From the NCBI GenBank assembly GCA_000405605.1, contig ASPA01000036.1, positions 1 through 22,375 on the forward strand: 22,375 nt of DNA. The letters run 5' to 3'. Both the position numbers and the translations under genes were made by a program. The notes below the pieces were generated by a model. The model had not been told where the DNA came from. It ran no database searches and saw nothing but the letters and a program-made list of their open reading frames with translations. This document shows positions 1 through 7,582 of the stretch, in pieces (position 1 is the first letter of the stretch; every line of letters begins with the position of its first letter). The DNA comes from Atribacteria bacterium SCGC AAA255-G05 (GTDB taxonomy: Bacteria; Atribacterota; Phoenicimicrobiia; Phoenicimicrobiales; Phoenicimicrobiaceae).

Positions 1-809
1 AAATGTTCTGGTGCGCTTCTTGCCGGCCCTGTGCCGATGGCTACCCTAACCACTGTGAAAAATTACAGGAGATTGGTTTCAGTTGTGACGGCGCCTTTGC
101 GGAATATGTCAAAGTTGATTCCCGTTATATTTGGAGCCTGGAGGAATTAAAGAGAGTTTATAAAGGTGATGACCTGTTCCTGGCCGGAAGTATAGTTGAA
201 CCTACTTCAGTAGCTTATAATGCAGTAATAGAGCGAGGGGGAGGAATAAGGCCCGGAGATAATGTAGTAATTTTAGGTGGAGGACCTATCGGTCTTGCTG
301 CAGTAGCTATCATGAAAAAAGCCGGAGCCTCTAATGTAATTCTATCTGAGCCTTCTGAACCAAGAGCAAAATTAGGTAAATTAATGGGAGCAGACCATAT
401 CATCAATCCTCTTAAAGAAAATTTTGCTGAGAGAGTATTGGATATAACCGGTGGTTTGGGAGCTAAATTGTATTTAGAAGCAACCGGTTTACCCGATAAG
501 GTCTGGGCAGATATCGAACAATCTATCTGGGAAGGCAAGATGATTAACAGTACAGTAGTAATTGTAGCTCGCTCAGATAAGAAGATTCCGGTAACCGGAG
601 AAGTTTTCCAGGTAAGAAGAGCTTCTATTGTTGGTTCCCAGGGTCATTCCGGCCATGGAACTTTCCCCCGAGTTATCAGCTCAATGGCTTCCGGGATGGA
701 TATGACTCCATTGATTACTAAAAAGGTAACTTTAGATAAAGTTCCGGAAAATATAGTCTTATTGCGGACCGATAGAACAGAATGTAAAATTACCTGTGAA
801 TTTAAATAA
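1..809 (+). CDS. iolM: scyllo-inosose 3-dehydrogenase, zinc-type MDR (5' truncated)
   Basis: Medium-chain zinc-type dehydrogenase whose N-terminus lies left of the window; the first visible ATG (base 3) is internal. About 127 residues seem to be missing from a family length near 395. Visible are the four structural-zinc cysteines, spaced C-x2-C-x2-C-x7-C, within the first 20 residues, and the nucleotide-binding loop GGGPIGLAAV. Segments such as RPCADGYPNHCEKL, FLAGSIVEPTSVAYNAVI and GSQGHSGHGTFPRVIS closely match T. maritima TM0412 as I remember it. That enzyme oxidises scyllo-inosose to 3-dehydro-scyllo-inosose with NAD in the Thermotoga inositol pathway. The two genes that follow encode the next two steps, which strongly supports the call. 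The catalytic zinc ligands lie in the missing part. iolN follows after 23 bp. Confidence 0.88.
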   Translation, partial: MFWCASCRPCADGYPNHCEKLQEIGFSCDGAFAEYVKVDSRYIWSLEELKRVYKGDDLFLAGSIVEPTSVAYNAVIERGGGIRPGDNVVILGGGPIGLAAVAIMKKAGASNVILSEPSEPRAKLGKLMGADHIINPLKENFAERVLDITGGLGAKLYLEATGLPDKVWADIEQSIWEGKMINSTVVIVARSDKKIPVTGEVFQVRRASIVGSQGHSGHGTFPRVISSMASGMDMTPLITKKVTLDKVPENIVLLRTDRTECKITCEFK

Positions 810-832
810 ATTAAGGAAAAGGAGATAATAAA

Positions 833-1957
833 ATGTCTGATAAAAAAAACGAAAAATGGTTAACTACCGATTATCCTCAGATAGTTTTTGAAAATAGTCA
901 GGTAGGCAGATTGAAAAAAGAATTATTTGATGCCCCGATGAGTAAAATTGAAGGAATACTAAAGGAATACAAAGTACCTTTTCCTTCTGAATTAGGGAAA
1001 GCAGGGAGTTATATTCAGACTACTCCCCGTATGCATGTTATAGAAAATAGGCGAAAAAATGATTTTGTCTTTGTCCCGGTAGGATGTACCGAATGTCACG
1101 GTGATTACGCCAATACCGGACTGGATACTTTTATGGTTACCCAGATTTGTGAAGGAGTTCGCCGTTTTATCAAAAATAGAGATGGAGTAGGCTGCAGCCT
1201 GGCTCTGCCTCCCTTAAATTATGGCGGACATCCTTATCATCACTGTGGTATGGCCGGTACTATTATTATGCCCGAAGATGTAGTAAGGGAAACTATGATT
1301 AATGTGATGTATGGACTTTGGAATGATGGTTTCCGCAAGCAAATGTGGGTAAACAATCACGGACAATTATGGATATTAGAATCAGCAATTCAAGAATTCT
1401 GCAAACGCTATCAATTACCGGGTATCTATCGGGTAATTGACTGGCATCGATCCATTAGAGAATTCTTTATCCCTATTGATAGAGAAGATAGTCTTACTAC
1501 TGACTTCATTCATGCCGACGAAGCAGAAGCATCTGTTGCTCAATTACTCTTCCCTGAGATGCTGGATATGAAGTATGCGGTTGATACTGAAGGAGAATCT
1601 TTGTTACCAGGTGGTCATTTTGATACCTCGGTTGACCCTTATCATCGACCTCAAGGGTGGCAGCAAGGGGAAGGTCAATCTGCAATTGAAAGATCAGCTG
1701 TTCCGGAAGGAATAGTAGGCTACCCTACTCGTGCAACTGCTGATAAAGCAAAACGTCCTATTGCTGCTATACTAAAGTATTTAACTTTGGTTCATGATGA
1801 GGTTATGGAAACTTATCCGGCGGGTAAATTACCTCCGGTAGAAAAGATAAGCTTGCGTGACCCAAAAGAGATGGAACCTTTCTTAAAAGAACCGATGAGT
1901 AAAGGCTGGAAATCTGTATTTGAACTGCCATATATCGGGCAGATAAATAGTTTATAG
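833..1957 (+). CDS. iolN: 3-dehydro-scyllo-inosose hydrolase, creatininase family
   Basis: 374-residue creatininase-fold hydrolase. In T. maritima the equivalent (TM0413) opens the ring of diketo-inositol to give 5-keto-L-gluconate. Probable metal ligands are visible: E87 and H89 in PVGCTECHGD, D98 in GLDTF, H176 in NNHGQ, and H227/D229/E230 in FIHADEAEA. The phrases IQTTPR, VTQICEGVRRF, DGFRK, IYRVIDWHR and EPFLKEP resemble TM0413 as I recall it. The start is well set: an AAGGAGA ribosome site lies 6-9 bases upstream of the ATG. The spacing implies co-transcription with iolM. Generic annotation would call it a creatinine amidohydrolase, but the iolM and iolO neighbours argue against that substrate. 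Confidence 0.85.
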   Translation: MSDKKNEKWLTTDYPQIVFENSQVGRLKKELFDAPMSKIEGILKEYKVPFPSELGKAGSYIQTTPRMHVIENRRKNDFVFVPVGCTECHGDYANTGLDTFMVTQICEGVRRFIKNRDGVGCSLALPPLNYGGHPYHHCGMAGTIIMPEDVVRETMINVMYGLWNDGFRKQMWVNNHGQLWILESAIQEFCKRYQLPGIYRVIDWHRSIREFFIPIDREDSLTTDFIHADEAEASVAQLLFPEMLDMKYAVDTEGESLLPGGHFDTSVDPYHRPQGWQQGEGQSAIERSAVPEGIVGYPTRATADKAKRPIAAILKYLTLVHDEVMETYPAGKLPPVEKISLRDPKEMEPFLKEPMSKGWKSVFELPYIGQINSL

Positions 1958-1985
1958 TGAATAGTGTAGTGAATAGTCGTTAGTA

Positions 1986-2008
1986 AGGGCAGACCTCGTG
2001 TCTGCCCT
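1986..2008. repeat. Perfect 9-bp hairpin in the iolN-iolO gap
   Basis: AGGGCAGAC and GTCTGCCCT pair perfectly around a 5-base loop, 29 bp after the iolN stop. No T-run follows directly, so it is not a classical intrinsic terminator. It may be a copy of a dispersed GGGCAGAC...GTCTGCCC repeat, or an mRNA-stabilising hairpin. Confidence 0.6.
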
Positions 2009-2074
2009 AGATAAGTAAACCGTAGGATAAGCGTTCCCCGTTTTTTCACGAAGGCAGGCTCACTTGTCTACTAT

Positions 2075-2144
2075 TGTCATTCCCACGAAAGTGGGAATCC
2101 AGAATAATATTTAAAGATAGATTCCCGTTTCCACGGGAATGACA
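2075..2144. repeat. 70-bp palindromic MITE-like repeat
   Basis: A compact element with terminal inverted repeats, TGTCATTCCC at the left and GGGAATGACA at the right. Each end is itself a small hairpin: TTCCCAC-GAAA-GTGGGAA on the left and ATTCCCGT-TTCC-ACGGGAAT on the right. The two arms are joined by an AT-rich spacer. This resembles the GTCATTCCCGCGAAAGCGGGAATCC type of dispersed palindrome seen in many bacterial genomes. It has no coding capacity. It separates iolN from iolO and may fold in the transcript. Confidence 0.75.
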
Positions 2145-2220
2145 GAAGGGGGATATATTGCCATACACCCTCATAGATACTTTACAATATTAATTCTAAT
2201 TACAGCAGGAGTAAAAAATA

Positions 2221-3033
2221 ATGAAAAAAAGTATAGTAGTTTCTATTCAGCCTACCAAATTTTCCGCTTTAGCCTTTAAAGAGGATTTTGAAGAAAGTAT
2301 TAAAAAAGTCGCAGACTTAGGTTTTGATGGTGCAGAATTAGCGGTTAGGAATCCTAAAGATTTAAAAGTAGATGATGTTATTAACATAATAAAAGAAAAT
2401 AATTTAGAGGTCCCGGCCATCGGCACCGGCCAAGCATACGGAGAAGAAGGTTTAAGTTTTTCTGATCCGGATGGAACAATTAGAAAGATGGCGGTAGAAA
2501 GAATAAAAGACCAGATAATATTTGCTTCCCATTTCAATGCCCAGGTAATTATCGGATTAATAAGAGGAATAATAAACGAAAATGTAGACAAAACAGAAGC
2601 CGAAGAATGGACAATTGATTGTTTGAGAAAATGTACAGAATTTGCAAAAAAATACAATATAGAGCTTACTTTAGAACCGGTAAATAGATATGAGAGTAAT
2701 TTTATTAATACCCTCAATGAAGGAATTGAATTTATTAAGCGAGTGAGCGTATCAAATTTAGGGATTTTGGCAGATACTTTTCATATGAACATCGAAGAAG
2801 TTTCAATCTACGATAGTATTATTCAAGCGAAAGATTATATTACCCATGTCCATTTTGCAGACAGTAATCGTTGGGCACCGGGATGTGGCCATCTTGATTT
2901 TGCAAAAATAGTTCAGACTTTAAAAAAGATAGGTTACCAGGGTTATATTTCTGCCGAGATTCTCCCCCTACCGGACCCAGATAGTTGCGCCCGCTTTACT
3001 GCTGAAACATTAAGTAAATTGAATATTAATTAA
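2221..3033 (+). CDS. iolO: 5-keto-L-gluconate epimerase (AP-endonuclease-2-type TIM barrel)
   Basis: 270-residue sugar isomerase/epimerase of the xylose-isomerase-like TIM-barrel superfamily. It is expected to convert 5-keto-L-gluconate to D-tagaturonate in the cytoplasm, with a divalent metal. The stretches AIGTGQAYGEEGLS, VIIGLIRG, GILADTFHMNIEE and ADSNRWAPGCGHLDF match T. maritima IolO (TM0416) almost word for word as I remember it. Metal ligands fit E152 (LEPVNRYE), D185 and H188 (ADTFHMN), H211 and E246 (SAEILPLP). The start has the ribosome site CAGGAG upstream. It is 263 bp from iolN, an unusually wide gap filled by two palindromic repeats, but still probably belongs to the same transcript. 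Confidence 0.88.
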   Translation: MKKSIVVSIQPTKFSALAFKEDFEESIKKVADLGFDGAELAVRNPKDLKVDDVINIIKENNLEVPAIGTGQAYGEEGLSFSDPDGTIRKMAVERIKDQIIFASHFNAQVIIGLIRGIINENVDKTEAEEWTIDCLRKCTEFAKKYNIELTLEPVNRYESNFINTLNEGIEFIKRVSVSNLGILADTFHMNIEEVSIYDSIIQAKDYITHVHFADSNRWAPGCGHLDFAKIVQTLKKIGYQGYISAEILPLPDPDSCARFTAETLSKLNIN

Positions 3034-3093
3034 CTGCACCCCTTACCTTAAAAATATTTTTTAGAAAATAAGAAAAATATTTTATAAAAAAAT

Positions 3094-3122
3094 TTGACAA
3101 ACTAAAATTCATCTTGTATTAT
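3094..3122 (+). promoter_or_regulatory. Strong sigma70-type promoter of the IclR-family gene
   Basis: A perfect -35 hexamer TTGACA (3094-3099) is followed after exactly 17 bp by TATTAT (3117-3122), 62 bp before the regulator ATG. The surrounding sequence is very AT-rich. It is the best promoter match I found in the window. Confidence 0.72.
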
Positions 3123-3155
3123 GTAAATAACATAATATATAGAAATGGTTTCTAT
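3117..3155. promoter_or_regulatory. Two adjacent operator-like palindromes at the regulator promoter
   Basis: Two perfect inverted repeats sit next to each other. TATTATGT and ACATAATA flank 5 bp at 3117-3137 and overlap the -10 box. ATAGAAA and TTTCTAT flank TGG at 3139-3155, at or just past the start point. The second has the GAAA-N-TTTC form common to IclR/KdgR-type operators. Overlap with the promoter suggests autorepression by the downstream regulator; this is inference. Confidence 0.55.
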
Positions 3156-3183
3156 AATACAGAAATAAAGCAAGGAAAACAAG

Positions 3184-3972
3184 ATGAAAAAAGCAAATCC
3201 GAATTACCCCATAAAAGTCTTGGATAAAACCTTCTCCATTCTGGATATTTTACTTCAACATGGTTCCACCATACATATGACTGAAATCGCTGAAAAATTA
3301 GGGTTCTATCCCAGCACCGTTCATCGTATATTAGATACCTTAAAGCACTGGGGTTATGTAGAACAAGATTCCCATACTCAGAAATACCAACTAGGTCTGA
3401 AGGCATTAGAATTAGGTATGGCTAAACTTCACCAAATGGATCTGGTAAGAGAGGCCACCCCCTATTTAAAAGAGTTAGTAAATCAGTGTAATGAAACTGT
3501 TCATTTAGGAGTTTTAGAAGAAGGAGAAGTTCTTTACTTAGCCAAAGAGGAGTCTTCTCAAACAATACGAATGATCTCTTACGTGGGTAAAAGAGCCCCC
3601 CTTCACTGTACTGCTTTAGGGAAGGTGCTGTTAGCCCATCTTTCAACGGAAGAAAGAAAGAAAACATTAGGGGAAAAAGTGCTTCCTCGCCTTACTGAGA
3701 ATACTATCACCGATAAAGGGGAATTAGAAAAAGAACTTAGTAAAGTAAGAGAACAGGGTTTTGCCTTAGATAGAGAAGAAAATGAAAAGAATGTTCGTTG
3801 TATCGCTGCTCCCATCAGGAATCATCAACGAAGAGTTATAGCTGCCCTTAGCATTTCAAGTCCTACTTTCCGATTAGATAAAAATGTACAAAATAATTTA
3901 AAAGAAGCTATTATAGAGACAAGCGAAAAAATATCTAAAAGACTAGGATACAATGGTAATTGTAAAAAATAA
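3184..3972 (+). CDS. IclR-family transcriptional regulator
   Basis: 262 residues, normal for the family. Residues about 8-70 form the winged helix-turn-helix (VLDKTFSILDILL, MTEIAEKLGFYPSTVHRILDTL, GYVEQD). Residues about 80-255 form the effector-binding domain, with YVGKRAPLHCTALGKVLLAHL, RCIAAPIRN and a C-terminal helix. IclR proteins such as KdgR bind small organic acids and usually repress sugar-acid catabolism genes. Its position between iolMNO and eda-kdgK makes a KDG, tagaturonate or keto-gluconate effector plausible. The ribosome site AAGGAAAA precedes the ATG. The promoter carries two palindromes, suggesting autoregulation. The effector and exact targets cannot be read from sequence. 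Confidence 0.9.
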   Translation: MKKANPNYPIKVLDKTFSILDILLQHGSTIHMTEIAEKLGFYPSTVHRILDTLKHWGYVEQDSHTQKYQLGLKALELGMAKLHQMDLVREATPYLKELVNQCNETVHLGVLEEGEVLYLAKEESSQTIRMISYVGKRAPLHCTALGKVLLAHLSTEERKKTLGEKVLPRLTENTITDKGELEKELSKVREQGFALDREENEKNVRCIAAPIRNHQRRVIAALSISSPTFRLDKNVQNNLKEAIIETSEKISKRLGYNGNCKK

Positions 3973-4057
3973 TTATTAGAAAATAGAGAAATGAATTTAG
4001 TTGTAAATATAAGAGAAGTTTGTGTTAATCCGGTGTAAAGCATAAATTCATTATACC

Positions 4058-4078
4058 CAATCTTAACGATAAAGATTG
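4058..4078. promoter_or_regulatory. Inverted repeat upstream of eda
   Basis: CAATCTT and AAGATTG form a perfect 7-bp inverted repeat around 7 bases, 40 bp before the eda start. A longer-range pair, ATGAATTTA and TAAATTCAT, also occurs in this 146-bp gap. These may be operator or leader structures. No T-run follows, so a terminator is unlikely. Confidence 0.35.
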
Positions 4079-4118
4079 CAGCAATACATACTATGTCTTT
4101 AAAAAGGAGATTATTTAG

Positions 4119-5078
4119 ATGAATGAAATCCTTGAGAAAATCGGTGAGCTGGGAATTGTTCCGGTGGTTAAAATGGAAAAAGCTGAAGATGCTCTCCCTC
4201 TGGGTAAAGCACTTATTGATGGTGATCTCCCTATTGCTGAAATTACCTTCAGAACTTCTGCTGCAGAAGAGGCGATTAAAATTCTGACTAGAGAACTTCC
4301 AACACTTTTAGTTGGTGCCGGTACTGTATTAACCGTTGAACAGACAAAAAAAGCAGTTTCTGCCGGTGCTCAATTTATTGTTTCACCGGGTTTCAATCCA
4401 AAAGTAGTGGATTACTGTATAGAAAACAGTATTCCGATAACTCCGGGTATAAATAACCCAACCCAGATTGAGATGGCTCTGGAGAGAGGAATTGAGGTAG
4501 TAAAGTTTTTTCCTGCTGAAGCATCAGGGGGATTACCACTTCTCGAATCTATGTCGGCACCTTATACCGGGATAAAATTTATTCCCACCGGAGGGATTAA
4601 CCTGAACAATTTAACTTCTTATCTGTCTAAAAAAAAAGTACATGCCTGTGGAGGTAGTTGGATGGTAAAACCTGAACTTATCTCTTCAGGTAACTTTGAT
4701 GAGATTACCAGAATTACCAGGGAAGCGGTTGCTATAATGCTCGGTTTTGAATTGGCCCACCTGGGGATAAATGAGGAAGATGAAGATAAAGCTCTTAATT
4801 CTGCTAGCCTACTATCACACCTTTTTTATTTACCTATAAAGGAAGGTACAAGTTCTTTTTTTGTTGGTTCAGGTTTTGAGGTCACTAAAAACAAATATTT
4901 AGGGAAACATGGTCACATTTCCGTGGCTACTAACGATATTCATCGGGCAATAACCTACCTAAAAATGAAAAACATTTCCATTCTTCCCGAGACCGCAAAA
5001 GAAAAGGAAGGTAAACTTAAAGCAGTTTACCTAGATCAAGAAGTATCTGGATTTGCCATTTATCTTTTGCAAAAATAA
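4119..5078 (+). CDS. eda: KDPG/KHG aldolase with extra C-terminal VOC-like domain
   Basis: Class I aldolase that splits 2-keto-3-deoxy-6-phosphogluconate into pyruvate and glyceraldehyde 3-phosphate. Residues 1-205 are a complete Eda: catalytic E41 in AEITFR, the loop VGAGTV, SPGFNP, Schiff-base K129 in VVKFFPAE, and the phosphate loop PTGGI. Typical Eda is about 210 residues; this one has 319. The additional 110 residues (ELAHLGIN, GHISVATNDIHRAITYLK, GFAIYLLQK) look like a glyoxalase/VOC-type module. Comparable extensions occur in some anaerobic Eda proteins, as I recall; their role is unknown to me. A ribosome site AAAAGGAGA precedes the ATG. kdgK follows directly, so the two form an operon. 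Confidence 0.9.
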   Translation: MNEILEKIGELGIVPVVKMEKAEDALPLGKALIDGDLPIAEITFRTSAAEEAIKILTRELPTLLVGAGTVLTVEQTKKAVSAGAQFIVSPGFNPKVVDYCIENSIPITPGINNPTQIEMALERGIEVVKFFPAEASGGLPLLESMSAPYTGIKFIPTGGINLNNLTSYLSKKKVHACGGSWMVKPELISSGNFDEITRITREAVAIMLGFELAHLGINEEDEDKALNSASLLSHLFYLPIKEGTSSFFVGSGFEVTKNKYLGKHGHISVATNDIHRAITYLKMKNISILPETAKEKEGKLKAVYLDQEVSGFAIYLLQK

Positions 5079-5098
5079 TGATTGAAAAGGAGGAGACA

Positions 5099-6130
5099 AT
5101 GAAAAAATATATTACTTTTGGTGAAATAATGTTACGGCTTAAACCACCTAATTGGGAAAGATTTTTTCAGAGCCCTCTTTTGGAAGCTACCTTTGGAGGA
5201 GGAGAGGCAAATGTTGCTGTGGGACTGGCCCGATTTGGTTTAAATGTAGCCTATGTTTCGGTAATTCCTAAAAATGCAATCGGAGATGCTTGTATTGGAG
5301 AACTTAGGAGGCAGGGTGTAGATACTTTACTTATTATAAGAAAAGGAAACCGATTAGGTATATACTTTTTAGAAGCCGGAGCTAATCAGAGACCGTCAAA
5401 AGTTGTTTATGATCGCTCTCATTCAGCTATTGCTGAAGCAAGACCTGGTGACATTGATTGGGAAAAGGTATTTGATGGAGCGAGTTGGTTTCATATTACG
5501 GGTATTACTCCAGCTATTTCTCTTTCGGCCTCAGAGCTCTCCTTAGAGGCAGTAAAAAAAACAAGAGAAAAAGGTATTACTGTTTCCTGTGATCTTAACT
5601 ACAGAAAAAAGTTATGGAAATATGGGAAATCTGCTCCTGAGGTAATGGGCGAATTGGTTAAATATACTGATATTGTCATAGGGAATGAAGAGGATTGCCA
5701 AGAATCTCTTGGGATTAAAGTAGAAAATATAGATGTGGAGTCAGGAGAACTTCAAATAAAAAGATATAAAGACTTAACTGATGAAATTCTTAGTTTATAC
5801 CCAAATATCAAGAAAATTGCCATCACTTTAAGAGAAAGTCATTCTGCAAATTACAACGGATGGTCAGCAGTACTTAATAATCGGGAAGAATTCCTTGTTT
5901 CAAAAAAGTATGAGATTCACAACATTGTAGATAGAGTAGGAGCAGGAGATACTTTTGCTGCAGGTTTAATTTATGGTTTGAATAATTTAAGGAATGATAA
6001 AGAAACTCTCGAATTTGCAGTAGCAGCCTCTTGTCTTATACATTCCATTGCTGGTGATTTACCTTTACTGTCGTTAGAGGAAGTAAAAAGCTTATCAGGA
6101 GGAGCAGGATCAGGTAGAGTTCAAAGGTAA
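5099..6130 (+). CDS. kdgK: 2-keto-3-deoxygluconate kinase (PfkB family)
   Basis: Ribokinase/PfkB-family sugar kinase, 343 residues from this start, phosphorylating KDG to KDPG for the upstream aldolase. Family marks are the N-terminal GEIMLRL, the substrate region GGGEANVAVGLARFG, CDLNYRKKLW, and the C-terminal PfkB signature DRVGAGDTFAAGL containing the catalytic Asp and anion hole. An in-frame ATG at 5078 overlaps the eda stop codon, but the ATG at 5099 has the strong AAGGAGGAG ribosome site just before it and begins the conserved MKKYITFGEIM. Substrate preference (KDG rather than fructose or another keto-acid) is inferred from the eda link. Confidence 0.9.
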   Translation: MKKYITFGEIMLRLKPPNWERFFQSPLLEATFGGGEANVAVGLARFGLNVAYVSVIPKNAIGDACIGELRRQGVDTLLIIRKGNRLGIYFLEAGANQRPSKVVYDRSHSAIAEARPGDIDWEKVFDGASWFHITGITPAISLSASELSLEAVKKTREKGITVSCDLNYRKKLWKYGKSAPEVMGELVKYTDIVIGNEEDCQESLGIKVENIDVESGELQIKRYKDLTDEILSLYPNIKKIAITLRESHSANYNGWSAVLNNREEFLVSKKYEIHNIVDRVGAGDTFAAGLIYGLNNLRNDKETLEFAVAASCLIHSIAGDLPLLSLEEVKSLSGGAGSGRVQR

Positions 6131-6183
6131 TGATGTTGTAAAAGATAGATAGGGTAAACTTTAGAATTTTATTAACTCAAGGA

Positions 6184-6262
6184 TGGAGTGAACCCTTACC
6201 ACTAGATATATTTACAGCTAATCTTTCGCTAAGGTAAGGAAGCGCTTTGCAGCTTCACTCTA
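6184..6262 (+). ncRNA. Candidate structured leader/3' UTR with nested stems
   Basis: Outer arms TGGAGTGAA (6184-6192) and TTCACTCTA (6254-6262) pair with one G-U. Inside them CCTTACC (6194-6200) pairs with GGTAAGG (6233-6239). A competing hairpin GAAGC/GCTTC (6239-6256) overlaps the outer arm and the last base of the inner stem, and a T7 run follows at 6271-6277. This could be the terminator region of kdgK or a switchable leader of the next operon. It matches no riboswitch class I can name. Confidence 0.35.
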
Positions 6263-6319
6263 ACTTTATATTTTTTTATGAGTGGGTACCTCCCTTTTAG
6301 AGATATTATATAACTTATG

Positions 6320-6379
6320 AAAGTGTAAGGTATGCACTGCTATATATCTTAACTCAAAGTGTAAGACATGTGGTGCTAT
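6320..6379. repeat. Pair of 24-bp imperfect direct repeats, 36-bp period
   Basis: Two copies at 6320-6343 and 6356-6379 share AAAGTGTAAG, then ATG, then TGCTAT, identical at 19 of 24 positions. They lie 36-95 bp before the first Gfo/Idh gene, where activator or repressor sites would sit. The 9-mer AAAGTGTAA recurs before the ABC ATPase gene near 21932. Confidence 0.55.
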
Positions 6380-6414
6380 TCAATATAGAACTTTTAAGAA
6401 AAGGGGAATGAATT

Positions 6415-7458
6415 ATGGCGAAAAAGTTAGGTTTTGCAATTTTATCAGTGGCCATAGATGCGCCGGATATACATGCAAATGCTTGGGTAAAAGCTATTCA
6501 AAAAAATCCCAATATAAAGCTCCGGGGTGTCTGGGACCATAGAATAAATAGAGGGAGAAAATTTGCCAAACGGTATAATACGGATTTTATTCCAGAGTTA
6601 GATTCAATTTTAAATGATCCAGATATCCACATGGTAGGAATATGTTCGGAAAATAATAGACATGCTGAACTTACAATTAAAAGTGCTTTGGCAGGGAAAC
6701 ATGTTCTATGCGAAAAACCAATGGCCCTCAATTTAGATGAAGCCAATCAAGTGGTTGATGTTATTAAAAAGACTGGTGTAAAATTTATGCAGTGTTTTCC
6801 GAAACGTTTTTGTCCCATTCATCAGAAAACTAGGGAACTGGTCCAATCAGGGAAACTTGGTAAAATTTCCTCTGTAAGCATGCGGCATGGACATCCTTTG
6901 GGTTTTGTAGATGAATATATTAATGACTGGTATACTGATCCAGAGCAGAGTGGTGGAGGGGTAATTGTCGACCAGGCCATTCATTCTATCGATTTCTTAC
7001 GTTGGGTGTTTGGAGAACCCAAATCGGTTTTTGCTGAAAAAAGTACGGTACTTGAAAACTTACCGGTAGAAGATAATTTAGTTGCCCTTTTAAGATTTCC
7101 TGATAATGTAATAGCGACAATAGAATCGAGTTGGACACATCGAGCCGGGTTAAGTACAATAGAGATTTTTGGTGATAAGGGAATTCTTATTCAGAATTAC
7201 GGTGATCTAGCATCGATTCATGATATACCTAAAAAGGCACCGAAACCCTTGTTAGTCTGGACGAACAAAGAGGGCTGGGAAGAATATGACCTACCCATAT
7301 ATCATAAAAAATCTCATGAAATACTGGCAAAGGAATTTTTTAATATGGTAATTAAAGATGAGGAATCGTTGATTACTGCTTCTAGCGGAAAACGAGTGGT
7401 AGAGATTATATTAGCACTTCAGAAGTCAGCAGATACAGGGATCCGGATATCAATTTAG
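6415..7458 (+). CDS. Gfo/Idh/MocA-family NAD(P)-dependent oxidoreductase 1
   Basis: 347 residues, usual length. The N-terminal Rossmann half lacks the standard GxGxxG and instead reads AILSVAID. The family signature is intact: CEKP at 99-102 with catalytic K101, then D186 and H190 in VDQAIHSIDFLRW. The C-terminal half carries EIFGDKG. Members oxidise or reduce sugars and cyclitols at ring or side-chain hydroxyls, so an inositol- or sugar-acid dehydrogenase role suits the locus. It is not close to the T. maritima inositol dehydrogenase TM0414 as I remember it, so I give no symbol. Ribosome site AAGGGGA precedes the ATG. It is paralogous to the next gene. Confidence 0.88.
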   Translation: MAKKLGFAILSVAIDAPDIHANAWVKAIQKNPNIKLRGVWDHRINRGRKFAKRYNTDFIPELDSILNDPDIHMVGICSENNRHAELTIKSALAGKHVLCEKPMALNLDEANQVVDVIKKTGVKFMQCFPKRFCPIHQKTRELVQSGKLGKISSVSMRHGHPLGFVDEYINDWYTDPEQSGGGVIVDQAIHSIDFLRWVFGEPKSVFAEKSTVLENLPVEDNLVALLRFPDNVIATIESSWTHRAGLSTIEIFGDKGILIQNYGDLASIHDIPKKAPKPLLVWTNKEGWEEYDLPIYHKKSHEILAKEFFNMVIKDEESLITASSGKRVVEIILALQKSADTGIRISI

Positions 7459-7582
7459 CATAATTGAAAAATCAATTGGCCTTTATTTCATAATATTTAA
7501 TTTAAAAATCTGATGACTATCCAAAAAATGTAATTTTACGGACCATATTAATAGTATATCTATGAGTGGAGAGGTGTTATTG

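Noticed and set aside
833..1957. Creatinine amidohydrolase acting on creatinine
   Set aside because: The fold is right, but the neighbours iolM and iolO and the close likeness to TM0413 point to a diketo-inositol hydrolase.
2247..2717. 156-codon minus-strand open frame opposite iolO
   Set aside because: It lies wholly within iolO, has no ribosome site or recognisable domain, and mirrors the codon pattern of the real gene.
6284..6299. GTGGGTACCTCCC near a T-run looked like a T-box antiterminator core
   Set aside because: The T-box core GGTGGNACCGCG is not matched (a G is missing and CGCG is absent), no specifier-loop features are visible, and the downstream gene is a sugar oxidoreductase rather than an aminoacyl-tRNA or amino-acid gene.
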